NCBI RefSeq assembly: GCF_900111135.1
Contig: NZ_FOGF01000022.1
Coordinates: forward strand, 1 to 35,849
Direction of reading: 5' to 3'
Source of the DNA: Granulicatella balaenopterae
GTDB taxonomy: Bacteria > Bacillota > Bacilli > Lactobacillales > Aerococcaceae
DNA length: 35,849 bases
Shown here: piece by piece, positions 1 through 8,450 of the stretch
Numbering within the stretch: position 1 is the first letter of the stretch
Layout: each line of letters begins with the position of its first letter
Notes under the pieces: generated by a model
Told to the model about the DNA's origin: nothing
Databases searched by the model: none
The model's input: the letters and a program-made list of their open reading frames with translations, nothing else
Made by a program: the position numbers and the translations under genes

Positions 1-67
1 GAAAGAGAAGCGAACCTTGACTACTGAATGATTAACTCTTTATTTTTTTAAAAGCCAATAAGCACAT

Positions 68-117
68 AAAAAATAGGATCAATGATTTTACTCATCAACC
101 CTATAAATTATAGAACC
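68..117 (-). repeat. 50-bp hairpin repeat, copy 1 (inverted)
   Basis: This stretch is the reverse complement of 35061-35110, matching across about 50 bp, and is related to 25191-25240. Read on the minus strand it starts GGTTCTATAATTTATAGG, forms a hairpin (GGGTTGATGA pairing with TCATTGATCC using G-T wobbles) and ends in a T tract. It could be an insertion-sequence end, a MITE-like remnant or a mobile terminator; the sequence does not decide which. Confidence 0.7.
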
Positions 118-137
118 ATTTAATATTTAACGTGGAG

Positions 138-186
138 AAACAAATGCCCTAACGCATATCTAAATGCGTAGGGTATTTGTTTTTAT
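138..186 (+). terminator. strong rho-independent terminator
   Basis: An almost perfect 17-bp stem (140-157 with 164-180, one bulge) around a 6-nt loop is followed by a T-rich tail. It can also work on the other strand because the upstream side is A-rich. It presumably ends a transcript that enters from the left of the window. Confidence 0.8.
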
Positions 187-270
187 AATTATTTGTTGAT
201 TTATAATCAAAATTGACCCACTAGAATTACGAGCAAAGACTGGTGTATAAAAGGATAGAACAGGTAGAGC

Positions 271-460
271 TGGGTCAAAAGTAAGTGTAAAAATTAAGAA
301 TGATGAATACAATTGATCCACCTTAAAAATATTATAAGCAGCTGTCAGGAAAAGGAAGCTTGCGTCAATATAAATTCACCATTTCTGTCAATATAAAATC
401 ACCACTTACGGCAATATAAATATCACCACTTTTGTCAGTATAAAGTAACCAATTATGCAA
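271..460. repeat. left copy of imperfect direct repeat with 23-bp tandem units
   Basis: Positions 271-372 match 5446-5547 at roughly four of five bases by eye and in the same orientation. Inside and beyond this are four tandem units of 23-24 bp starting at 364, 387, 410 and 434, each beginning (G)TCAATATAAA and containing CACC or AACC. Serial transposase-binding sites of this kind are known from IS21-family ends, so remnants of such ends are a reasonable inference. No transposase gene is present. Confidence 0.6.
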
Positions 461-570
461 ATCATTTCGTAGCTGCTAATATTAATGGTTGGAATAAGGT
501 GGAATGTAACTAAATCACTGTAACCGCTAAATAATATATATTTTGTCCATGTTATTCAGAGATTGGCCTG

Positions 571-579
571 TGTTATAAT
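571..579 (+). promoter_or_regulatory. extended -10 promoter for the RT gene
   Basis: TGTTATAAT is an extended -10 (TG-N-TATAAT). No convincing -35 is seen 17 bp upstream. It is the best promoter candidate for the RT/KAP pair and would leave a leader of about 115 nt. Confidence 0.45.
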
Positions 580-702
580 TATATATGCGAATAGTTCGAT
601 ATTTTTAGCTATAAAAAGGAATTATTTAGATAAAAAAGAATTTGCTTAGGTGGGGACACTTGAGCTTTTTGTATATATAGAGCAGATGAATGGAGGAAGA
701 AG

Positions 703-2598
703 ATGTTTGGAATAGATTATGATACATGGCTATCAGTGTGTGATATATATTTTGGTATTAAAAGTGGAACGAAAAAAGCTTACTTACAATATTATCCATT
801 TGAAAAATTAACAAAATCTAACGTTGAAAAAATAAAGAGTGAAGAATTTTTTGACCAGAATATAAAATACGGATCGTTTGTTCAAATAGAGGAATACATG
901 TATCAAACAAAACACTATTTACAAAAAAAGGATTCAAGTTTTAGGGATGCATACCTAATTTCACCTATTTTATTTTTAGTTTTACAATGTATTGGTAAAA
1001 AAATACATGATAATTATGATTTGAAATTATTACAGAATAGATATGTTTTTTATGCAGGTAATTATAGTGAAATGAAGGCAACATATAAAAAAGAGTATGA
1101 TAATTTTTATAAAGGAATTAATGATAGCTGTGAATATTATCAATATTTTATAAAGACTGATATTTCTAATTTTTTCCATAATATAGATATAGATATTTTA
1201 ATAAAACAAATTGATGAAAAATGTAATAAAACAGGTAGAAATTCAAAAATTGTTTTTTCACAAAATGAATTATATCAATATAAAAAGCTTTTAAGTTATT
1301 GCGGTAATGGTAAGTATCCTTTAATAGAAAATAGTATGGCTACATCATATCTAGCTTCTGTCGTATATTTAGAAAAAACAGATTGTAAGCTATACGAGTA
1401 TATAAAAAATAAAGTACCTGAAATTGAGGATTTCCAAATATTTAGATATGTTGACGATATGTATATTCTATTTAATTCAGAAAGTGATTCATATCACTTG
1501 AAAAGAATATATAATAAAATTGAAAAAGAATATTCTTCTATATTAAGAGAAGTTAGATTATCCATAAACAGTAGTAAATGTGAGATTAAATCTACTAAAG
1601 ACATAGACGAAGAGTTAAAAAGATCATTATATGATGAGTATGTCTATGGAGAAAAATGTAATATTGCAGACCTATTTCAAGATACATTACTAAAATTTTT
1701 AAGGAAATTGAATAATAAAATTAGCAAGGAGAATATTACAGTAGATGAATATAATGAATTAATTAATGAAGTTTTTGGGTTGCCGAATGTTGAATATAAA
1801 CCAAATGAAGTATTTAATTATTATGTGTATAATAGCCAGATACTGAGTTCAGAAGAGTGTGAAGAAATTGATAAGCTAGTAAAAAACGATATTTCATTTA
1901 TTAGTTTGGATACTAAACGATTAACAGTACTTATATTAAAAACAAAAAATGGGAAAGCAATCAAATCAGTATTAAATAAATTATTTAATAAATCAAAAGC
2001 TGGAAATTGGAATTGTTTTGACACAGCAATTGCAAATGCTTATTTAATTCAGAGAGGCTTCGGACATGAAGATTTACTACAAGCTGTATCAAAACATGAT
2101 AATGCATTATATAAATGGTATTTGGGAAATTGTATAAAAGTTTGGTTGCAAGACATTGAACAGTATAAACGTATACCAATTATAGGGACGGATTGGAAAA
2201 CAAATTACTTATATTTTATGTATTTGTGTGAGAATAAAAAAGGGAATTACATGACAGCATATGCATATTATAAAAATTATTTCGATAGGATGACGGCTAG
2301 AATAGACTGGTATTTTTATGATAATTACGATAAACCAAATTATAAATTATTTTATAAAAAAGGTGAACTTAAAAAATTTTATAGCGGAAGCCATGAATTA
2401 GCAGATGAAATAATAGAGGAGACTTGTAAAATTCGTAACTCAAACCCTTTATCTCATGCAAGTGCAGGTATGATTGATAAAGATACTACAACTAAAGAAA
2501 TAAAGGAATCTATTAAAGCACTAGATATGTTAATGAATCAAAAAATAAATCAAAACATAGAAAGTCTAGATATTAGAATAATTAAAGATGAAAGGTAG
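703..2598 (+). CDS. abiA-like: AbiA-like abortive-infection reverse transcriptase with C-terminal HEPN motif
   Basis: The 631-aa protein starts at ATG 703 behind GGAGGA at 692-697. The polymerase core is visible: motif A contains KTDISNFF with D153, and motif C is YVDD at 249-252 with D251 and D252 as the metal-binding pair. The C-terminal third is helical, and RNSNPLSH at 578-585 fits the R-x6-H RNase signature of HEPN domains. An RT fused to a C-terminal HEPN domain at about 630 residues matches lactococcal AbiA, a phage abortive-infection protein; the family is recognised from architecture, not from an alignment. No retron-type non-coding RNA was recognised upstream. The next gene follows by a few bases, so the two are probably one transcript. 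Codons are strongly AT-biased (many ATA and AGA), unlike the sugar genes downstream, which fits acquisition by transfer. Confidence 0.85.
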   Translation: MFGIDYDTWLSVCDIYFGIKSGTKKAYLQYYPFEKLTKSNVEKIKSEEFFDQNIKYGSFVQIEEYMYQTKHYLQKKDSSFRDAYLISPILFLVLQCIGKKIHDNYDLKLLQNRYVFYAGNYSEMKATYKKEYDNFYKGINDSCEYYQYFIKTDISNFFHNIDIDILIKQIDEKCNKTGRNSKIVFSQNELYQYKKLLSYCGNGKYPLIENSMATSYLASVVYLEKTDCKLYEYIKNKVPEIEDFQIFRYVDDMYILFNSESDSYHLKRIYNKIEKEYSSILREVRLSINSSKCEIKSTKDIDEELKRSLYDEYVYGEKCNIADLFQDTLLKFLRKLNNKISKENITVDEYNELINEVFGLPNVEYKPNEVFNYYVYNSQILSSEECEEIDKLVKNDISFISLDTKRLTVLILKTKNGKAIKSVLNKLFNKSKAGNWNCFDTAIANAYLIQRGFGHEDLLQAVSKHDNALYKWYLGNCIKVWLQDIEQYKRIPIIGTDWKTNYLYFMYLCENKKGNYMTAYAYYKNYFDRMTARIDWYFYDNYDKPNYKLFYKKGELKKFYSGSHELADEIIEETCKIRNSNPLSHASAGMIDKDTTTKEIKESIKALDMLMNQKINQNIESLDIRIIKDER

Positions 2599-2610
2599 GT
2601 GGTTATATTA

Positions 2611-3990
2611 ATGTCTAACAAAAACGAAGAAAATAGTAGTGAAGAACACAATAAGATAGAAAGTTACTTCACCAAAAAGCATAAGGTATATCCATTAGCG
2701 CAAACATTGAAGTTAGTAGTTGTAATTACAGCTATAGCGTTGTTTATCGACATCCAAAACTATCCGTCTATTTTGATAGATAAGTTTGAGGTGACAACTT
2801 TTGGGTTAGCTATAGTGACTGTATTCGTTATTATAAGCATTACTGCATACGAAGATGGTCTTCATAAACAACTGACATTACCATTTATTAACCGACTAGA
2901 TTATTTAATGGCAATTTGCGGTGAAGCAGGCTTATTATATTTATTTAGTAGTTGGTTAATTGAGGTAATAGGCATAACTTATAATGAATCAGATAGCTGG
3001 AGTAATGAATTATTGGCTTGGGATTATAAGAGTTGGATTGCGCTAGTTGTCTGTGCAATAAGTTTTATAATATTGAAAAAAAGATATTCTATAATAACCA
3101 TCAATGAACAGAAACAACAATCAACTAATCAAAATAAGATAGTATATGATTTTGAAAAAGTGTATTCAGGCGGATTATCGATACCTAAAGGACAACGGTT
3201 TATTATTAGCGATGAGGAAGCTCCAAATGATTTATTTGGTAGAGCTAGACTGATTAATCACTTAGAGTCACTGATTGCTAGTGGAAGTGCTAATGATGGT
3301 TGTGTGATTAGTTTGCAAGGTAAATGGGGTGCTGGTAAGACAACATTAGTTAATAATGTTAAGGAAAAGGTTATGGAAAGCCATGATGAAAGTGATGAGA
3401 AAATCATTTGGATAGATGAATTTGATCCTTGGAATTACAAAGATGAAGAAGCACTGGTAACGAGTTTATTAGATGCTATTATAAAGCGGACGGGAATTCA
3501 CTATCAATCTAGTTATTTTAACAAAGCAGCATCGACATTAGCTAAGTTGATTTTAAAAACTGATAGTAATGCTATAGATGATATTTTCAGAAAAGATATC
3601 ACGCTTAAAGAATTTAAAAAGCGAATTAACGATTGTCTAAAAGATAGTAATAAAAAGGTTGTTATGGTTATTGATAATTTAGACCGTATTGATGAAGAGA
3701 AATTAATCTTAATATTTGATGTGATTGGTAATCATTTGAAGTTTGATAATGTTACCTATCTTTTACTATTCGATCACGAAAGAGTTGGAGATGTTTTTGA
3801 GAGTCGACCGCATTTAGGCTATGAATATGTTAATAAGATCATCACTATTCCAATAACCTTACCTAAATTAGATAATACAAAGGCTAAAGAAGTATATGGC
3901 ACAGCATTGGATAATATTTTTAAAGCATATAACCTTGATGAAAATATTGGAGAATACGATGCCTTGCTCGATACAATGCTAACCTTATAA
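2611..3990 (+). CDS. KAP-family P-loop NTPase, N-terminal part (ends at in-frame TAA)
   Basis: I place the start at ATG 2611 because AGGTGG (2597-2602) lies 8 nt upstream; GTG 2599, directly after the RT stop, is less likely. About four hydrophobic segments fill residues ~30-155, which fits the membrane-anchored KAP architecture. The Walker A motif GKWGAGKTT has K243, and Walker B is VVMVIDNLDR with D355 and D358. These are typical of KAP (Kidins220/ARMS and PifA) NTPases, some of which act in phage exclusion. The reading frame stops at TAA 3988-3990, yet coding continues in the same frame to 5250, so this is about half of an ~880-residue protein. The truncated product keeps the membrane and ATPase parts, so some activity is possible. 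Close coupling to the RT gene suggests joint function. Confidence 0.85.
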   Translation: MSNKNEENSSEEHNKIESYFTKKHKVYPLAQTLKLVVVITAIALFIDIQNYPSILIDKFEVTTFGLAIVTVFVIISITAYEDGLHKQLTLPFINRLDYLMAICGEAGLLYLFSSWLIEVIGITYNESDSWSNELLAWDYKSWIALVVCAISFIILKKRYSIITINEQKQQSTNQNKIVYDFEKVYSGGLSIPKGQRFIISDEEAPNDLFGRARLINHLESLIASGSANDGCVISLQGKWGAGKTTLVNNVKEKVMESHDESDEKIIWIDEFDPWNYKDEEALVTSLLDAIIKRTGIHYQSSYFNKAASTLAKLILKTDSNAIDDIFRKDITLKEFKKRINDCLKDSNKKVVMVIDNLDRIDEEKLILIFDVIGNHLKFDNVTYLLLFDHERVGDVFESRPHLGYEYVNKIITIPITLPKLDNTKAKEVYGTALDNIFKAYNLDENIGEYDALLDTMLTL

Positions 3991-5250
3991 ATAAACCCAC
4001 GAAACTTCAAACAATTCTTAAACTCAGGAGTCATTCCATTCTGTGCCGAAAACTATGGCTTATATTTAAGAGACTTGATTTATCTATCTTTTATCAAGCA
4101 ATTTAATTATGAGTTGTACGAGGAGATATATAGGAATAAGGAACAATGCGTAGAGCCACTTACGGTTGATGATATTTCTTATAATAGAATTAATAAAAAA
4201 GAAAATATGTATATTTTTCGATACATAACAAATTTACAAGAAACGGATAAATATTGTAAATTTAAGAGAGTTTTAGATGAGTTATTCCTAAGCGATGAGG
4301 GAACTGATTGGACAAAAAAAGTAGATTTAGTTTTAAGAAAAATGAGTATTAAAAATAAAGATATGTTTACAGTATATTTTTCATTAACTGATAATATTGA
4401 AACAGATATGTTTATACGTACTAAGGATTTTATAGAAAATTTTAATCAAGAATTATGTTATGAAGATCGAAAGCAACTCTTTAATAAATGGATGTATAGG
4501 GATGATTTTATTAATGAAAATATATTAGGGGAATTTTTATATTTAAACTTATATAAGGTTATAGATAAACATACTTTATTAAAGGTTATGTGGGATAATA
4601 TTGGAAAGGTATATGATAATAGTCCTATTAGAAAGAATCACTTTTTTTCAGAAACGATCGCAATATTGTTAGATACACTGAACTTTGAAGAGTTTTGTGG
4701 ATTTGTTAATAATAATTATGATTATAAGAAAGCGGCACATATATATGCTGTTGTTGGGGAATTAAATGCAATGAGTACGGTAGATGAAGGTACTAGTTGT
4801 TTACAAAAGAGTAATTATTTAGAACAGAAAGCAATGGAAATGAGTGAAGATATATTTAATAATCGAATCAATATATTTGATGAAGCATACTATATGGTGC
4901 AAAATTTATCGTGGTTATTTAAATATAATATTGATAAAAAAGATCAATGCGCTGAGTATATTCGTTTTTTATTAAAGGAAGATAATCGCAATATTTTTAA
5001 AATCTTGTATGAAGCAGTAGAATGTCGTGAGTCAAATAATGATGTTTATAACTATAAAATTAACTATAATAGTGTAGATTTAGTTATCAATAATGATGTA
5101 CTTGACGAAGCAATGAGTAAAGTAGAACCACAAACAGAAAATGACCAAATTATCTATGAGCTATATCAATTATATAAAGTTAATAAAAATAATGTTGATA
5201 TGAGTTCAACAACACCTCACGTCAGCAGTAAACACTTATTAAAGTATTAA
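3991..5250 (+). pseudogene. KAP NTPase, C-terminal part behind the in-frame stop
   Basis: The frame continues from the TAA without any shift (3991 to 5250, 419 codons). The first residues read INPRNFKQFLNS, then a hydrophobic/acidic stretch with RDLIYLSFIKQF, which is the usual continuation of KAP NTPases after the ATPase core. An internal ATG at 4075 exists but has no good ribosome binding site, so independent translation is unlikely. Base composition matches the upstream half. The simplest reading is one nonsense mutation (for example CAA or AAA to TAA); sequencing error or low-level readthrough are alternatives. Confidence 0.75.
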
Positions 5251-5265
5251 TTACTAACACATTCT

Positions 5266-5296
5266 AGCTACCAATTAATTTTGGTGGCTGGTTTTT
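5266..5296 (+). terminator. terminator after the RT/KAP pair
   Basis: AGCTACCAA (5266-5274) pairs with TTGGTGGCT (5281-5289), followed by GGTTTTTAT. It lies 16 bp after the stop of the KAP gene. Confidence 0.8.
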
Positions 5297-5330
5297 ATAT
5301 TGGATAAGTTTTTTATGATGCACTCACACC

Positions 5331-5361
5331 AGGTCTAGCGATTTCGCTGGGCCTTATTTTT
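5331..5361 (+). terminator. second terminator
   Basis: AGGTCTAGCGA pairs completely with TCGCTGGGCCT when G-T pairs are allowed, and is followed by TATTTTTAT. It works in tandem with the terminator at 5266. Confidence 0.7.
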
Positions 5362-5445
5362 ATGTTCTGAATTATTGATGAATACAGTTAACTCATATGG
5401 AGTGCACCTAGTTGTTGCGACGAGTGCTGTTGCTATGTGTATGGG

Positions 5446-5576
5446 TGGGTCAAAAGTAAGTGTAAATAATAGGAATGATAGATACAATTAACCCACACAA
5501 AAAATCTATAAGCAGCTAGTAGGAATAGGAAACTTGTGTCAATATAACAGTAACCAATTATGTCAATTTAATACAT
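5446..5576. repeat. right copy of imperfect direct repeat
   Basis: This matches 271-372 in the same orientation (TGGGTCAAAAGTAAGTGTAAA is shared), then carries two of the GTCAATATAA-type units at 5538 and 5562, 24 bp apart. With the left copy it brackets the RT/KAP module. The rest of the 5251-5761 gap holds the two terminators and a promoter; no gene is seen. Confidence 0.6.
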
Positions 5577-5711
5577 ACAATTGAATTCGTAGTGTAAAGT
5601 TGGTTTTCAACATTAAAGTCGCACTATTCAAGGGGAATGATGTCGTTAAAAAGATATAATTATGGAATTTTGCTATAATTAACAGATATTTTCCTTTTTA
5701 ATATAGATTAG

Positions 5712-5720
5712 TGCTATAAT
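5712..5720 (+). promoter_or_regulatory. extended -10 promoter for exonuclease remnant
   Basis: TGCTATAAT lies 41 bp before the ATG. A second TGCTATAAT sits at 5671-5679. No clear -35 is seen for either. AGGAGGT follows directly upstream of the start codon at 5762. Confidence 0.45.
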
Positions 5721-5761
5721 AGTTGTAAGCGTTTGATATCGTTTTTAGGAGGTATTGTTTT

Positions 5762-6058
5762 ATGAGTACTAAAAGAGAGCATAAAGGGAATAGTCTGATT
5801 GCTTTTCCTGATGAATTTATTGTGGTTGATATAGAAATGACTGGTCTAATGTCATATGATGATATTATTGAGGTAGCTGCAGTGAGATATAAAGATGGCG
5901 CTAAGGTTGATCAGTTTCAAACTTTAGTCAAGCCTTATGATGATTATGTAGATAGTGATGAATGCGGTAATCCATCCAAAGAGTATGTTGGCGCTCATTT
6001 CCAAAGGTACAAAAGCGATTATCAAAATAAAACAATTTTAGATAAAGATATCCGATAA
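5762..6058 (+). pseudogene. truncated DnaQ-like 3'-5' exonuclease
   Basis: The 98-aa product starts at ATG 5762 with a perfect AGGAGGT ribosome binding site. Residues 18-62 carry the first DEDD exonuclease motif: FIVVDIEMTG with D23 and E25, then IIEVAAVRYKDG and a typical FQTLVKP strand. Exo II and Exo III motifs, which carry the remaining catalytic residues, are absent because the frame ends at 6058, well short of the ~170 residues such a domain needs. It therefore cannot be an active nuclease by itself. The DNA after it matches a degenerate repeat found again near 7933, which suggests a rearrangement cut off the 3' end. Confidence 0.7.
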
Positions 6059-6061
6059 GTA

Positions 6062-6175
6062 GTTTACATAATAAAAGAATCTAGTAGCAAAGTAGTTGTG
6101 TTTGAAGATTTTGAAGACACGACAAGATTTATTATATTACGAGAATTGAATTTTCTAATGAATGCAAAATGACAA
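6062..6175. repeat. degenerate direct repeat, copy 1
   Basis: GTTTACATAATAAAAGAAT (6062-6080) is identical at 7933-7951, and weaker similarity continues for about 100 bp in the same orientation. In copy 1 one frame stays open to the TGA at 6170-6172 and reads like a protein C-terminus (contains VVVFEDFEDTTRF); copy 2 has a related but broken reading. Both may be remnants of one gene's 3' end. Confidence 0.5.
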
Positions 6176-6199
6176 AAAAATACAGACGGAGGAATCAGA

Positions 6200-6772
6200 A
6201 TGAGTGAAGAAGAAAAGAAGGCGATGGATGAACTAATTAAATTTTCAAAAAAATGGATGAAAAAATTCAATGAAGAAAAATTAATTTTTTCAGGGCAGGA
6301 AATTAAAGATATAGTAGGATTATCTGAAAGAATATATGGTGGAATATACAAAGAAGATAATATAGATTATGATCCGGATTCATCACCATTTGCATGGAAG
6401 TACTATCATACCATGTATTCTGAATTAATATCATGGACAGATAACGAAAATAAAACAGATAAAAAATATTACAGAAGAGAAGGGATTAGAAAAATTGCTG
6501 TATTTTCTTTGGGAGTTAATCATACTTTGCAACAAATTAAATATCAAGAATATTCTGAAGAAAACGATACTAGTTCATTAAAATATGGTGGGGATTGTGC
6601 ATTTAATTTTAATAACTTAAAATATGCTAGATTTTTAAAACTTGTTAATAATAAAGATTTATATAATAAATTAAATTTCTGTGCTATGATGCATCATTCA
6701 CCGTTCAATTTTTCATTAATGCCAAGAACAGGTAATTTGAATAATGCGAAAGGAACTGGGACGATAGATTAG
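6200..6772 (+). pseudogene. unknown protein, N-terminal part before frameshift
   Basis: 190 codons start at ATG 6200 behind GGAGGA (6188-6193). I do not recognise the family with confidence. Visible features are a charged lysine-rich N-terminus (about 35 residues) and a conserved-looking stretch near residues 162-186 (contains HHSPFNFSLMPRTGNL). There is no signal peptide or membrane segment. The frame stops at TAG 6770, but the -1 frame continues smoothly as DDRLDIFLFRLNEFYEV. The stop therefore marks a frameshift, and the original protein would be about 320 residues. Confidence 0.6.
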
Positions 6773-7164
6773 ATATATTTTTGTTTAGATTAAATGAATT
6801 TTATGAAGTTGTGAATGAAAAAATAATTCAAGAAAGTAATCTTATGGCTTTAAAAAGAATTAGTAATACAATATTATCTAAATCAACTGTAGGAAATTTC
6901 CCTTCAATTTTAGAATTTCTATTAGATGTACAAGGGGATGAAGTGGAAAAAACATCAAATACTATAAAGGAAACAAAAGAAATACAAGTAGGTACTCGTA
7001 ATTACGTCAAACTATTTTATCCATGGGTAAATGATGAGTTACTTGAATCGCTTGTTGAAAACAGCCAACATCCAATTACAAGTGCTAAGGAGTTAAATGC
7101 CTACATGGATCTTGCAATTAAGTATTGGACTGCAGCATCAGAATATTATAACGAGCATTTATAG
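6760..7164 (+). pseudogene. unknown protein, C-terminal part after frameshift
   Basis: This continues the gene at 6200 in the -1 frame from the GGG run at 6758-6760. Losing one G from an original GGGG explains the break exactly. It reads DDRLDIFLFRLNEFYEV and then an ordinary soluble sequence, ending YYNEHL. The only start codon near its beginning is a TTG at 6781 with no ribosome binding site, so it is not a separate gene. It could also be a sequencing error in the G run. Confidence 0.6.
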
Positions 7165-7374
7165 GATTCAATTGTAGGGAAAATATTTTTTTAAATACAT
7201 GTTATAATAACTAATATTTTTTAATTAGATTCAGTAATATTACAATATCTTATATTGTATAGTCAGTTTGGGACGTAAAGGATTAATAGATATCAAGATA
7301 ATATAGAATTATAAGGATATAATAAATATTTTTACTAAAATCAAAGAAAATTTTGATTTTATTGATAATAATAG

Positions 7375-7464
7375 TTGAAATTTCAGATTACATGGCATAT
7401 TATAATAATTAACAGAACCCAACACGCCTCTGTCTAACACGCGGACCAAGTTGGGTCATTTTTT
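7375..7464 (+). ncRNA. possible very short RNA: promoter followed at once by terminator
   Basis: TTGAAA (7375-7380), a 17-bp spacer and TATTAT (7398-7403) form a plausible promoter. The predicted RNA would start near 7411 and end in the hairpin ACCCAAC (7417-7423) with GTTGGGT (7450-7456) and a T run. The transcript would be only ~50 nt. It may instead be just a terminator for the decayed gene upstream. Confidence 0.35.
7417..7464 (+). terminator. terminator hairpin
   Basis: ACCCAAC / GTTGGGT stem, with C-rich loop sequence, followed by CATTTTTTT. Confidence 0.7.
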
Positions 7465-7548
7465 TGCGATTTTTAGCTATATTAGAAAATCGCTTTGATG
7501 TGAGTTGAGATTTTCAATAGAACGTTGTAAAATAAACAAAGATCAATC

Positions 7549-7606
7549 ACCCCACATAAAAAGAAATTTCTTTATTAAGATATTTCCGAACGTGGGGCTT
7601 TTTTTT
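7549..7606 (+). terminator. terminator with long arm
   Basis: CCCCAC near 7550 pairs with GTGGGG near 7592, directly followed by CTTTTTTTT. The intervening ~37 nt contain an inner AAAGAAATTTCTTT palindrome. It faces the minus-strand terminator at 7609-7680. Confidence 0.6.
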
Positions 7607-7608
7607 GT

Positions 7609-7757
7609 ATAAAAAAAAGAGTTGATGGGATGCTCGGTTCCGCACTGATATCTAGTGGGGCACATCTTTCATCAACTCTGGCTTTTTCCCGTAAAAGCTA
7701 GCCTGATGAACTAGCTAGTGTGGGTGATTTTTCATCCCCATCTTCTAATCGTTAGCT
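7609..7757 (-). ncRNA. structured minus-strand RNA candidate ending in a terminator
   Basis: On the minus strand an AGCTAG/CTAGCT hairpin is followed by a 10-bp stem, AGAGTTGATG with CATCAACTCT. This stem encloses a smaller CACT/AGTG hairpin and GATG/CATC pairing, and ends in a run of at least eight T. No open reading frame follows. The form resembles a riboswitch or attenuator terminator or a free small RNA. I matched it to no known class. The surrounding gap 7165-8513 otherwise holds only terminators, repeats and the operon promoter. Confidence 0.4.
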
Positions 7758-7932
7758 TAAGTGGTGACTGGTTCACCGATAGGGTTGCCATAGGTGTTGT
7801 AGCAACTGCTATGGCGATATATAGGGGGCGAATGGATGTGTTAAGGTAGGTCAAGAGTATTTAGCAATCTACAGGAAATTTTTTTGATATATGTTCGAGA
7901 TAAGCGTTCTAGGTAAAGGTATACAATACAAG

Positions 7933-8055
7933 GTTTACATAATAAAAGAATTCAGCAGCAACCTTTTTGTGTTGGAAGTTTTGGATAGTTTTACTGACAG
8001 GGAACATTTATGCAGTTAAGTGAACCATTTTTTTGTTAATGCGAAATGTCAAGGC
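7933..8055. repeat. degenerate direct repeat, copy 2
   Basis: Same-orientation relative of 6062-6175; 19 identical bases at its start, then looser similarity. Together the two copies flank the frameshifted gene at 6200-7164. Confidence 0.5.
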
Positions 8056-8211
8056 TGAATTACTTTTAGAAAAGATAGGTAATGTCTTTAGTGCTTGTTG
8101 TTATGCTATATAGCAGTGGGTCAAAACTATTCATCAAAGTTGAGGATTTTGTTTATGGTTTGATAGAGGCTCTATAGGTGAATGATAATAGTTTTTATCG
8201 TAAAAAAATGA

Positions 8212-8254
8212 TGATGTTAGCCACCATACTAGCATCGTTTTTTTTTTTTTTTTT
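8212..8254 (+). terminator. terminator duplicated at both ends of the glycosaminoglycan locus, copy 1
   Basis: GATGTTAG (8213-8220) pairs with CTAGCATC (8229-8236), with CCACCATA as loop. It is followed by 17 T in a row. The hairpin is identical to that at 23876-23907. It insulates the operon at 8514 from upstream transcription. Confidence 0.85.
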
Positions 8255-8392
8255 ATTTGTTGCATGTTATTTAAAGTTCATAAATTTATTAATAATAGAA
8301 ACTTAACGTTAAATTTTGGCTTTTAGTTATCATATTTTTTCTTTTTTTAATTTAGTGTGTTTGTTGATTTGACGGTGGTTTTGGAAGTTTTT

Positions 8393-8422
8393 TTGTGAAA
8401 TAAGTTAATCGGTTAGTAAATA
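8393..8422 (+). promoter_or_regulatory. candidate promoter of the kdgA operon
   Basis: TTGTGA (8393-8398), an 18-bp spacer and TAAATA (8417-8422) give a weak sigma-A promoter. Its position fits the regulator site that starts 11 nt after the -10, much as at the 13804 promoter. Confidence 0.4.
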
Positions 8423-8433
8423 ATAGTTGCAAG

Positions 8434-8450
8434 TTAACGTGTTAACGTGT
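8434..8450. promoter_or_regulatory. predicted GntR operator, kdgA operon
   Basis: TTAACGTGTTAA (8434-8445) is an inverted repeat, TTAAC-N2-GTTAA, followed by an overlapping second half-site TTAACGTG. Identical 12-mers lie at 13699, 13767 and 13847. A shorter TTAACGTTAA palindrome lies at 8303-8312. Confidence 0.7.

Noticed and set aside
364-456. Four 23-24-bp tandem units considered as a CRISPR array
   Set aside because: Units are contiguous and imperfect, with no unique spacers and no cas genes nearby.
1821-2179. Minus-strand open frames over the RT gene
   Set aside because: Short, no ribosome binding sites, and fully covered by a clear coding sequence on the plus strand.
703-2598. RT considered as retron or group II intron protein
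   Set aside because: No intron domain V/VI-like structure or msr/msd-type RNA was recognised, and the C-terminal HEPN motif points to the AbiA-like group.
3988-4075. Programmed stop-codon readthrough in the KAP gene
   Set aside because: No distinctive downstream stimulator structure is seen; a nonsense mutation is simpler.
6750-6785. Programmed -1 frameshift in the unknown gene
   Set aside because: There is no X-XXY-YYZ slippery heptamer at the G run and no strong pseudoknot; the whole neighbourhood is decayed.
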